Shown here piece by piece: positions 38,227 to 48,415 of a stretch of 64,000 nt of DNA (the stretch's first letter is position 1; every line of letters begins with the position of its first letter). The notes beneath the pieces are model-generated. The model had not been told where the DNA came from. It saw nothing but the letters and a program-made list of their open reading frames with translations, and ran no database searches. The translations under genes were made by a program, and so were the position numbers. Source of the DNA: Turnera subulata (taxonomy: Eukaryota; Streptophyta; Magnoliopsida; Malpighiales; Passifloraceae); NCBI GenBank assembly GCA_028386065.3, contig JAKUCV010000874.1, forward strand, positions 164,354 to 228,353, in the 5' to 3' direction.

Positions 38227-38530
38227 AACCGGACTAGTAAATAACTCCTGAGTCCTGATATCCTTGGTGGAACGACACTCGGGTATAGATCCAATGCTAA
38301 AAAACCAGGGTCTTTCTAAAGGGTGGGGTTGTAACTGGACTAGTAAATAACTCCTGATATCCTTGGTGGAACAGTACTCGGGTATAGATCCAATGCTAAA
38401 AACCAAGGGTCTTTCTAAAGGGTGGGGTTGTAACCGGACAAGTAAATAACTCCTGATATCCTTGGTGGAACAGTACTCGGGTATAGATCCAATGCTAAAA
38501 AACCAGGGTCTTTCCAAAGGGTGGGGTTGT
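38227..38530. repeat. Three-unit tandem repeat (99-106 bp units)
   Basis: Units start near 38227, 38333 and 38432, each containing TAAATAACTCCTGATATCC, a GGTATAGATCCAATGCTA stretch and AAAGGGTGGGGTTGT. The first unit has 7 extra bases (GTCCTGA). Units differ at only a few sites. The minus-strand frame across them is open, giving a repeated peptide (PHPLERPWFFSIGSIPE...), most likely by chance because the common unit length is a multiple of three. Confidence 0.85.
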
Positions 38531-38545
38531 TCGCACTCCACTAAT

Positions 38546-39813
38546 CAGCAGGGTGAGCATTCGGTCTATCAGTCTAAGACCGAAATAATTTGACTGGTCT
38601 GCGGTCCACTCAAAATTTTTAAATCAATGACCGAACTGAATTGCAATTGTATCGATCCTAATTTGGGTGGCCAAAACATTTTCGATCCGGTCCGCGGTTT
38701 ACCCATTATTTATATATTTTTTAAAGCAATAATGCTAGAGTTACAAAGATTTTTCTACTAAGAGAGTCTTACAAACATATGTGGCATTGTTTCATTGGAC
38801 AATTTTATTAGCTCTCCACATCATCTTTTTTTTAATTTATTATTTCTAAAATTAAAATTATTACCATAAAAAACTCTTTTCCAACCTCCACGATTCTCAC
38901 AATCTCTCTAAATTAATTGCTTGCCATATTAATGTTTTCTTCAATTACTACCACGCATATTCCTATGAGAGTCAGTTTTATTGATTTTTTTATGAACCCT
39001 AATTTTCACATTCTAATATCCCAAAATCTAGCACATTGTTGTTTACGTCCAATTGATTTCTTTATGTAATAATATGTGAATGTAGTATGATATCTGAACT
39101 GGAAAAAAGGTAACGAGAAAACCCACCTTGAACCACCATTGAAGATGAGGAATCAATGTTTTTTTTAAAGAATCATACAAGAAATAAATGAGATATAAAA
39201 TAACCACCCTTAGGTTTGGAAAACTGAAATTCAAAAAAATTAGGGTTAAAGATGATGACGAGTTAAATTATCACATTAGAAATAATAAATTAAAAAAAAG
39301 ATAATGTGGGGAGTTAATAAAATTGTCCAATGAAACAATGCCACATATGTTTGTAAGACTCTCTTAGTAGAAAAATCTTTGTAACTCTAGCATTATTGTT
39401 TTTAAAGATATTCAAAATCGCTAAAGTGGATTTCAATATTATTAATTTTTTGGGTTCAACGTGAGCATCATATTACTTCAATATTATTTAGTTAAAGTGG
39501 AATCTAAATTTGAATAAAACTTCAGTTAAAATACCCAAACAATTTTTTGCTATTACAATCTTATTAGTTATGTTTGCCCAAATAACTAAATATGTAATTT
39601 TTATTTAATTTATTATTTTTTTGTTTGACCCAATTGGTAATTAATCTGGCCACCCATACTCCTCATAACTTGGATGCATCAAATTATAATTTAATTGGGG
39701 CTAGATTGGACCGAACCATTATATAAAATTGCAATCCAGTCTTTACCCGAATTAATGTAAAACAGTGTGGGTTATCAGTTAATTGGGTTGTTCCGGTATC
39801 TTGCTCACCCATG
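38546..39813. mobile_element. hAT-type MITE interrupted by a Mutator MITE
   Basis: Ends CAGCAGGGTGAGCA and TGCTCACCCATG are imperfect inverted repeats, and an exact 8-bp duplication CCACTAAT flanks them (38538-38545 and 39814-39821). About 590 bp without the inserted element at 38727-39398. Interior rich in GGTCCG/CCGAAC-type words. No coding sequence. Confidence 0.75.
38727..39398. mobile_element. Foldback Mutator-type MITE (9-bp TSD)
   Basis: Ends CAATAATGCTAGAG / CTCTAGCATTATTG extend into inverted arms of roughly 150 bp that match almost base for base. Flanked by an exact TTTTTAAAG duplication (38718-38726 and 39399-39407). Sits inside a hAT MITE. Confidence 0.88.
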
Positions 39814-40558
39814 CCACTAATACCACTCTTCTTTTATTATTTTTGGTTAGAAATTAACGATAATGACCTAAACCAACATTTTCAATCTTTTTATGGCAAC
39901 TAGCTCACTTCCCGTGGTTTCCACGGGCTTGCTTATTAATTAATTGTTTAGAAAAACTAAAATTTTAACTATTATTTTTAGGCATTTGTTATGTAATATT
40001 AAAAAAACTTGCACATGATCTCTTTCCAAATTATACATTTTTTATCAATTTTTCTCCATTTTTCATATAGATTTAGAAAATAAATAAAAAATTATTAAAA
40101 TAAAAATTAGAATATAAATAAGAAAAAATAAATAAAATAAATTTTTTAATAATAATATTTATAATAACTAATTTTTTAAACATAAACATGCATTATTGGC
40201 CCCTAAAATAAAAAAAATATTAAACAACAAAAGAAAAAGTTAAAAGAATTAATTAATAATAACCAAGAAAATAATAAAATATAAGAGAGTAATTTTTAAA
40301 ACATAAATCAATAAAATGAAAAAAAATAGTATTATAGAAAAATTAAAACGAAAAAATTTAATATAGATCAAAAAATAAATTTTTAAAAACCTATTTAAAA
40401 AATATATAAAACACAAAAGAGACCACATAAAATATTATATAAAATAATAATATAAAAAAATTAATTTATGAAATAAAAAATTAACAAATTAAAAGACATA
40501 AAAAATTAAAACATACCTTTGTATCGATTAAACTTATATCTAGACTATTAAGGAGATT

Positions 40559-40660
40559 CTATAATTTTGTATTGAAGGATTCCCACAATCTCGAAACTCT
40601 AACTTGAATTTTCCATAAATCATTGTCAGAAGTCAATTCATCCGAAGCTTTAATATACAT
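40559..40660 (-). pseudogene. RPA1-like first-exon remnant in Helitron A
   Basis: A 33-codon frame from an ATG at 40660 reads ...DLWKIQVRVSRLWESFNT and stops. WxIxVRVxRxWE is the start of the DUF223/OB-fold region of the replication-protein-A-like genes carried by plant Helitrons. It aligns with 45500-45637 in Helitron B. Downstream exons were not found here. Confidence 0.6.
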
Positions 40661-41112
40661 TTTCTTGCATAAACAAAAAAATATAAAAATGATTAAAATA
40701 GATTGGGAAAATAAAAAAATATAAAAACAAATAGGATACTTAAATTATGAGAGATAAAATAACTTTAATACTATATCAACATTCGTATGTATGCAAATAG
40801 AAACAGAATAAAGAAGGGATTAAAGAGAATGAGTGAATGATAGAGAAACTGTATCTAGACTTTGTGTAGTGCAAAAACAAAACAAAGGATGAGTAAAAAA
40901 AAATAAATGAGTGATAAAAAAACTGTATCACATACAGAGACTAATATTTCACATACAAAAACAGATACTGTATCTGTATTTAAAGAGAGATGATGGAATA
41001 TTTGAAGAGATATACGATAAAAAAAACAAAAATTATCTTATCAGTTGTAAAATTTATCAGTCTAAAAGTAATATAATTCTTATCAGATAAAAATAATAGA
41101 GTAAATCACATA

Positions 41113-41136
41113 ATATATATATATATATATATATAT
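41113..41136. repeat. AT dinucleotide run
   Basis: A short TA run inside Helitron A, within AT-rich sequence. Confidence 0.7.
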
Positions 41137-41404
41137 AACAATAATATATTAATATATATTATATATGTATATATTTTTTAATATTGAAAATACAATGAGA
41201 TGACTTTTGTTTTCAAATCAATGACATAAATAATAAAAAGAGTTATAATAAAAAGAGTTTTATTCTTATCATAATTGATTAGAAACTCTTGGATAATTAT
41301 ATTTATCATTATAGTCAATTATCATTTTAATGAAAAAATAAAAATATAATACCATTCTCTCCGTATGAATTTTTTTTTGAATAATATGGGTGTGACTCGA
41401 ATTC

Positions 41405-43461
41405 TGGCTTCATTACAAAATACCCCCCCTGTACTTTCGGTCAAACTAGGATCACCCCCTGACAAAAATAAACCGGTATTTGACCCCCTGAAGTTTATAA
41501 TTCAACGGTTTACCCCCTGTGGTTGACCCGATTCCGTTTCAGTCATGAGACTTAATGGAGACAGCGGATGGTAGACACGTGGATTGCTCAAGATCCGTTG
41601 ATTTATGCCTCCTATTTTTTTCTTTTTTTCTTCACTTTTTTTTTTCACCTATCTGACTTTCTTTTTTTTTCTTCTTTTTCTTCTTTCTTTATCTCTTTTC
41701 TTCTTTCTTGAGCGTTTATTTTTTTTTCCTCTTTCCTCCTTTTTTTTTTTCTTCTTCTTCCCTTTTCCTCCTTCTTCTTCTTTTCTTTCCTTCTCCTCCT
41801 CCTACTCGCCGGCCACACCTCCATCACCTCTCCCTCCTTCCCTCACTGTCTCCCCCTCAGCCTCTCTTCTTCCTCCCCCACCTCCTCTCTCTCCCCTTTC
41901 CTCACTGCATCCGCCGCACCCGAAATCCCTTCCGGCCAAATTGGATTTCGATTTTGGTTTTTGAATTTTAGAATTTGGATTTGAGTTTGGATTTCGATTT
42001 TGGATTTTGCCGGTGGTTGCAATTGTGGGGGAGGAGGATGAAAAGGAAGAGGAGAAGGAGGAAGGAAGTTGGGATGGTTCGTCTTCTTCTACGGCCTTTC
42101 CTCTTTTTTTTTTTTTCTTTCTTCTGTTATCAATTCATGATGTTACACACATGTTGGTGCCCTCACTACTCCGATTACAGGACTGGTATTCATATTCTTT
42201 AAAAAGAAAACATGGCTGTGTTGTGTAGTTATTCTACAGTGTGTTGTACTTGTGCTTTTGTTATACCTCATCTTATCGAAGGGGGAGGAAGAGGGGTTGT
42301 AACCGCCGCGAGGAGGGCAGTGTTGTTGTGGGAATTGACTCAGTGGTATTTGAATTGGCTTTTTAATTGCTTGTAGTTTTAGTTAGTGATGATGAGATAG
42401 AGATTGGTAGAGATTTTGTTGGTGGAACCTTTCTTTTACAGAGGGCAGCACTTAAGGAAGGAGGAAGAGGAAAAAGTGGAGATGGGGCTGCGGGCTGCCG
42501 GAGAGGGGGCAGGACTTTTTTTTCCTTTTTTCTCATTCCCACAATTTCTTTTGTTTTTTCTTTAAAAATAAAATAACCAGAAATAATCTTATTAGCCTTA
42601 CAAATTTCTCCTTTTTTTCTCCAACTCCTTTCATATAAATATTTTATCTTTTTTCTTTCTTTTTTTAATAAAAAATTTCATTTTTTATAAAATAACAAAA
42701 AAGAAAAAAGAAAAAGTATTTTTTTGTTGAGCAGAATTCTTTTTTGCTTTTTTTTAAAGAAGACTAATTTTTTTATTGAGTGGAATTCTTTTTTTCCTTT
42801 TTTCCAAAATTTTGAGTAATTTTTTTTCGTTTTTTAGAAAATAAAATAAGAGAAATAAATTTATTAGATGGTTTATTTTTTTCCATTTTTTAAGAGAATA
42901 AAATTTAAAAAATATAAAGTAATTTTTGTCATCTTTTAAATTTTTAAAGAATTAAAGAATCAATTTGAAAATTTTTAACTAAAAATTCCAGTTTTATGAA
43001 ATTTTAGAAATTCAAAAAATAATTTTATATTTATTTTCTCTTTTCTATAATTTTTTTTGTTTTTTAAATAAAATAATAGAAATTAATTTTATCAAATGGA
43101 TTAACTAAGTTAAAGTTTTCCTCCAATTTTTTCTTCTTTACTTTTTTTTTCTTGTGATATATATATTTTATTCTTTTAGTTTTGCTTAAAAAAATAATAA
43201 TTATTAGATGGTTTATTTTTTTTTCTATTTTTATATTTTTTTCTAGAAATTAAAATGAAAAAAGAATTAAAGGGTAACGATGTTGCCACATGTCGAACAT
43301 CCGTGCATCCCGTTAAGTCAACTAACACCAATCTATAAACCCTAACGGAATGAGGTAAAATGCGGAATTACAATGTTTAAGGGGTCAAATACCGGTTTAT
43401 TTTTGTCAGGGGGTGATCCTAGTTTGACCGAAAGTACAGGGGGGTATTTTGTAATGAAGCC
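41405..43461. mobile_element. Mutator-like element, possible Pack-MULE
   Basis: Long inverted ends: the left 41406-41495 (GGCTTCATTACAAAATACCC...) matches the reverse complement of 43375-43461 nearly perfectly over about 85 bp. It is flanked by CTCGAATTC (41396-41404) and CTCAAATTC (43462-43470), a 9-bp duplication with one mismatch. The interior has no transposase. It does contain pyrimidine-rich then G/C-rich sequence (41600-42130, 42270-42540) that looks like a captured gene leader, but I cannot name the gene. Confidence 0.8.
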
Positions 43462-43669
43462 CTCAAATTCTTTTTAAAAAAGTATAATTAAGATAAGGTT
43501 ACTCTGGGATAATTATGTTTGTCATTATAGCCAATCAAACTACACCTACAACCCTCCACATGGCCATAAAAGAAGACCCCAAAACCTCTACATGGCAATA
43601 AAACAAGACCCCTAAAATCCTATGTGTCAAAACTTGGTGAGGGATATAACTTTAAATATATATAATAGA

Positions 43670-44139
43670 TGTTTGTCGTTGGCAGCTGGCACTTTCCAAA
43701 GCAAGAAAGCCATCTTCATTAACTTCTTTTTACTATTTCTCCCTCTTCCTTTTGTTTCTTATACTTATCTTATTTTCCCTACCATGGTGGTTTTGTTCGT
43801 GTCCCCTCCCCTCTTTCGTTTTATACAACTCTCCTCCAGTTTTTAAAGGAGAACTTAATTCTAACATTCTCAAAACAAACATGCTCAGTAATCTCAAATC
43901 TATAGTTAGATGTTGTACAAATTCTTTATTAAAAAAATTGGTTTTCGAGAACTTAGATGACATGGCCATTGATGGTTTGCTTGTGCATCTTGTAATTTAT
44001 TGGGAATGAAACTGCAGTTTATTATTAAAAAGAAGAAGAGAGGGAGAGATGCGAGGGAGGGCAGTGAGAATGGGAAAGCTGGGTCGTTTTGATTTTTGAG
44101 AGAGTATATTTATTATGTTAGATTCGGATTCAATTACCA
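43670..44139. other. 470-bp spacer between two Helitrons
   Basis: Less AT-rich than its flanks. Open frames on the plus strand (43622-43846, 43752-44009) are short and unrecognised. It is bounded exactly by the 5' end of Helitron A and the 3' end of Helitron B. Confidence 0.5.
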
Positions 44140-44346
44140 CTAGCTCGCTACCCGTGGATTCCACGGGCCTAGTTAGTATTAGTATAATAATATGTAGTTT
44201 AAAGTATTTTTTTGACACACATAGTATTTTTTAAGCAATTAAATAGTTCATAATTTTTTTTCCCGATTTAGTATACTTTTTTTCCTTTGTTTCCACCTCT
44301 ATTTTTTTACACAATTTTTCATTCTTTTTACTAATATGTTCCATCT

Positions 44347-44610
44347 CTATTTCTTGTTGCATCTTTCAACAATTGTATTTCGGTCAACAAAATCAAACAA
44401 ATGAATAGGGATATTTTTTATATCTCCTACTACTTGTTCAATTTTGGTAGAACCATAAAACAAAATTTTAAATTGGTGCTTCACTGGTCGGTTTTGACTG
44501 GTTTCTTTAACCATCTTGAAATTAGAGATATTATAGACCAAGCTTTCTTGCAATTTGGCACGAAAATGTTGTGCAAAACTTTTCTTTATTATAGCATGCA
44601 TCATTGAACC
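44347..44610 (-). pseudogene. RPA1-like (DUF223) exon in Helitron B
   Basis: After an acceptor-like TAG at 44611-44612 the frame reads GSMMHAIIKKSFAQHF, KLQESLVYNISNFKMV and IPIHLFDFVD. This is the DUF223 replication-factor-A-like domain typical of Helitron-borne RPA genes (I-H-A-x-I-K-K ... Y-x-I-S-N-F ... F-x-F-V). It lies 3' of the 45637-45500 exon in the same orientation, as expected for exon 2. Confidence 0.7.
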
Positions 44611-44729
44611 CTATTTCAAAATCACACAAAAAATTTTAAAAAAGTTAGGAAAAATTTTAAAAATAAAATAATGCCAAAAAAATAAAAACTGAAAAAATAA
44701 TACCAAAGGAAAAATAAGTAAGCAAAAAA

Positions 44730-45298
44730 NNNNNNNNNNNNNNNNNNNNNNNNNNNNNNNNNNNNNNNNNNNNNNNNNNNNNNNNNNNNNNNNNNNNNNN
44801 NNNNNNNNNNNNNNNNNNNNNNNNNNNNNNNNNNNNNNNNNNNNNNNNNNNNNNNNNNNNNNNNNNNNNNNNNNNNNNNNNNNNNNNNNNNNNNNNNNNN
44901 NNNNNNNNNNNNNNNNNNNNNNNNNNNNNNNNNNNNNNNNNNNNNNNNNNNNNNNNNNNNNNNNNNNNNNNNNNNNNNNNNNNNNNNNNNNNNNNNNNNN
45001 NNNNNNNNNNNNNNNNNNNNNNNNNNNNNNNNNNNNNNNNNNNNNNNNNNNNNNNNNNNNNNNNNNNNNNNNNNNNNNNNNNNNNNNNNNNNNNNNNNNN
45101 NNNNNNNNNNNNNNNNNNNNNNNNNNNNNNNNNNNNNNNNNNNNNNNNNNNNNNNNNNNNNNNNNNNNNNNNNNNNNNNNNNNNNNNNNNNNNNNNNNNN
45201 NNNNNNNNNNNNNNNNNNNNNNNNNNNNNNNNNNNNNNNNNNNNNNNNNNNNNNNNNNNNNNNNNNNNNNNNNNNNNNNNNNNNNNNNNNNNNNNNNN
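44730..45298. other. Assembly gap (569 N)
   Basis: Run of N between AT-rich sequences inside Helitron B, between the two RPA1-like exons. Open frames of X spanning it have no meaning. Confidence 0.99.
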
Positions 45299-45499
45299 CA
45301 AATATAATGTGAAAAAAATATAATATATAAATCTAGTAATTTATACAAACAAATACAATGCGATAAATATAAAAAAAGTAAAATATTAACTGGAAAATAA
45401 TATAAATAACTGGAAATTTGAAAAATGATATATAAATCTGAAAATTAAGAAAGACAAAAACAATGTCAACAAAATAAAAATATAAAAATAATATAAAAC

Positions 45500-45637
45500 T
45501 CAATTAGAATTAAATCTAGACTGATAAGGATATTGTTCAATTTGGTATTCTAAGGACTCCCACATCCTTGAAACACGAACTTGAATTGGAAAAAAATCAT
45601 TTTCAGGGCATAATTTGTCCAAGGTATTTGAATTCAT
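45500..45637 (-). pseudogene. RPA1-like first exon in Helitron B
   Basis: A 45-codon frame with ATG at 45637 reads MNSNTLDKLCPENDFFPIQV then RVSRMWESLEY. The IQVRVSRMWE core matches the first exon of plant Helitron RPA-like genes and the remnant in Helitron A. A donor after WESLE is plausible. The reading-through frame stops at 45500. Confidence 0.65.
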
Positions 45638-46019
45638 TGCCCTGGAAAGAAAAATTATAAATATTATAGGAATGAAAAATACACAGATTCTAAAACTAAA
45701 AAATATAATAATATTTAAAGAAAAATATAGAAACTAAAAAGAGAATACTAATGAAACTAAAAGAAACAATGAAAAAAAATTGTATTGCATTAAATGTAAT
45801 GTAAAAAAGAGAAACTAAAAAAAACTAATACTAACATCCGTCCTGGAAGCCAAAAGAAAAAAGGGGAGAAGAGAGAAAAAATAGAAAAGGAACTGTAACA
45901 CACACACAACTGTAGACATGTATTTATACAGAATAAGAGCTTTAGAGATGAGACATTAATCATAATTCCTTAATTATCACTTCAGAAATTATCAAACTCA
46001 TCCGAAATTATCAAACTCT

Positions 46020-46516
46020 ACCGAAATTCTAGTTAAGAGGAAAAAAAAAAAAAACAAACCGATCTGATCAAACAAAAAAGATAGAATATATATATAATAC
46101 CAATCTGAACAAACTCTATCGAAATTATCAAACTCATCCGAAATTCTAGTTTAGTAAAAAAAAAAACAAACTCATCCGAAATTATACTAAAAACGAAATT
46201 GTAGTAAAAAATTAACATATAATAATCTAGTTGAATCAAAATTCTAGTAACTTAATTATCATAAAAAAATAATAATACATTAAACAACAACCGAAATTGT
46301 AGTTCCCCAATTTTACTAAAAACGAAATTGTAGAACTTAATTATCATTCAAAAAATAATAATACATTAAATAACAATCGAAATTGTAGTTTCCCAATTTT
46401 ACTAAAAGCGAAATTGTTGAAAAAAAACAATCAGATTAAAAACAGAAATTCTAATCAAACCAAAATTCTAGTTTAGAGGAAAAAAAACAAACCAATCTTA
46501 TCAAACAAAAAGGATA

Positions 46517-46586
<70 letters not shown>

Positions 46587-46890
46587 ACCAAACCAATCCG
46601 AAATTGTAGTTCCCCGATTTTACTAAAAGCGAAATTGTAGAAAAAAACAATCAGAGTAAAAACGGAAATTCTAACTTAATTATCATACAAAAAATAATAA
46701 TACATTAAACAACAACCGAAATTGTAGTTCCCCAATTTTACTAAAAGCAAAATTGTTGAAAAAAACAATCAGATTGAAAACGAAAATTCTAATCAAACCA
46801 AAATTCTAGTTTAGAGGAAAAAAAAAACAAACCAATCTTATCAAACAAAAAGGATAGAATATATATCTTAGGACTGTATCATTAAAAAAT
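46020..46890. repeat. Degenerate AT-rich tandem repeats with long TA run
   Basis: The words GAAATTGTAGTTCCCCAATT, AAACAAACCAATCTTATCAA and GGATAGAATATATA recur in the same order about three times (around 46034, 46477 and 46813). A (TA)n run of about 62 bp lies at 46519-46580 inside one unit. Confidence 0.8.
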
Positions 46891-47149
46891 TCTGATTGTG
46901 GAGAGTACTAATCTTGCTAAAAAATCTGATCGTGTATAATTAGGTATCTTGCTAAAAAAATCTGATCGTGTATAATTAGATTTTTCCTTAATTCTAATTG
47001 GGATAATTATAATAAAAATAAGGGCCAATCAAACAACACCTAAAACCCTCCACATGGCAAAAAAGCAAGACTCTAAAAATCCTATGTGTCAAAACCTGGT
47101 GAGGGATTCAGCTATTAATATATATAATAGATAGCTTAGGTAAAAAAAA

Positions 47150-47972
47150 GGATTAATGTCACATTTCATCCTTGTGTTGCCTCCTCAAATTGAAATTCGT
47201 CCTTGTGTTGAGTTTTGATTGGTTTTGATCCCTCAGTTGGTCAATTTTTTAAGATTTTAGTCATTTTTACCGATTTTACCCCCAAAATTCAGTACTTTAC
47301 TGTTCAAATCAGTTTACCAACCTTATTAAAAAATCTCCAATAAACAAATAACTCTACCTCCCAACATCAAAAATTTTAAAATCATAAAAAAATACAAATT
47401 ATTTTTTAAAAATTTTAAAATTTATACCTTTCTTCTCCACATGTTTTTGTCTTTTCTTTTTTATTTTTTAATTTAAAAATTCGCAAATTTAATTTTTTTC
47501 TCTACTTTTGTTCTTTTTCTTTTTTACCTCCTTTCTTCTCCACACAAGTCCTCTTATAGTAATAGTCAAAAAGGCATAGTCGACTTAGAGTGGTAAGCTT
47601 TTTCTCTACTTGTTTAGAAAAAATTATATTTTTAAAAATTTTTAAACTAAAAGATAATTTACTTTATGATTTTTTATTTTAAAAAATATTTTAAAAATAT
47701 TTTTGTACTTTTTAATGATTTCCAAAATTTTGATATTTGGAGGTAGAGTTATATATTTATTGGATATTTTTTAATGGGGTTCCGGATTGGGTCGAATTTT
47801 GAGTTGGTAAACTGGTTTGAATAGTAAAGCCCTAAATTTAGGGGTAAAATCGGTAAAAAGGACTAAAACCTTAAAAAATTAACCAACTGAGGGATCAAAA
47901 CCAATCAAAACTCAACACAAGGATGAATTTCAATTGAAGGGGCAACACAGGGACGAAATGTGACATTAATCC
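47150..47972. mobile_element. Foldback MITE with very long arms
   Basis: Starts GGATTAATGTCACATTTC and ends GAAATGTGACATTAATCC. The two halves are inverted copies over roughly 330 bp each, with mismatches. It is flanked by GTAAAAAAA(A) at 47140-47149 and 47973-47981, a 9-bp duplication of Mutator type. No coding sequence. It abuts the 5' end of Helitron B. Confidence 0.85.
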
Positions 47973-47981
47973 GTAAAAAAA

Positions 47982-48415
47982 GATACAGTGAATATGTCAA
48001 TATCTATCTTGGGTACTATTGTCATTTAAACCGGAGTGCACTTCACAAAACAAATGAAGGGGTGGTGGGCTTAGAGGTTGAGCGTTTAGTCCCCATTGCT
48101 TGATTCGGGACTTCTAATCAAGCCTTATCATGTGACATGATATAGAATAGGACTTTTTACACGGTGTGCATGGTAGTTGTTGAAACTCGGTGATCTCGGA
48201 AACTAAACAATCACATCGCTTTCAGAGTGACCAGCCCTGAATGTTTTTACCCTACAGATTTTATTATTTTTATCTATTAGCCCTGAATACTGTTACCTTA
48301 TAGATTTTCATCCAACAGCCTGCTTGCTGTTACTCTACAGATTTTCATCCATTAACGGGCCTTATTAAGCTCCAAAGTCGTCCCTTTTATTTATTGCACC
48401 CACAATCGTGCCTCT
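47982..48415. repeat. Spacer with a three-unit ~55-bp tandem repeat
   Basis: At 48230-48355 the phrase AGCCCTGAAT/AGCCTGCTTG..GTTACCYTACAGATTTT..ATC is repeated three times with variation. The rest is unrecognised and holds no gene. Confidence 0.55.

Larger units (their letters stand above)
39900..43669 (-). mobile_element. Helitron A, carries a Mutator-like insert and an RPA1-like remnant
   Basis: The minus-strand 5' end TCTATTATATATATTTAAAG begins at 43669 after A. The 3' end at 39900 is CCCGTGGAAACCACGGG followed by AAGTGAGCTAG and then T. About 1.7 kb without the insert at 41405-43461. It shares its first 150 bp (CCCTCACC..TTTTGACACATAGGAT) and its terminal hairpin with Helitron B, so the two belong to one family. 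An RPA1-like peptide lies at 40559-40660. Confidence 0.85.
44140..47131 (-). mobile_element. Helitron B with RPA1-like exons
   Basis: The minus-strand 5' end TCTATTATATATATTAATAG begins at 47131 after A. The 3' end at 44140 is CCCGTGGATTCCACGGG followed by TAGCGAGCTAG and then T. Same family as Helitron A. It carries two RPA1-like coding remnants (45637-45500, 44610-44347) separated by an assembly gap, and AT-rich internal repeats at 46020-46890. No Rep/helicase is visible, though the gap could hide sequence. Confidence 0.85.

Noticed and set aside
38005..38541. 178-residue protein with three repeats
   Set aside because: The repeated peptide follows from a tandem DNA repeat whose common unit length is divisible by three; no start context or homology.
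41605..42228. Short frames in the Mutator-like element
   Set aside because: Pyrimidine-rich or chance frames; possible captured sequence is noted but no gene can be named.
44611..45348. Long frame of unknown residues
   Set aside because: It is the N gap; it carries no information.
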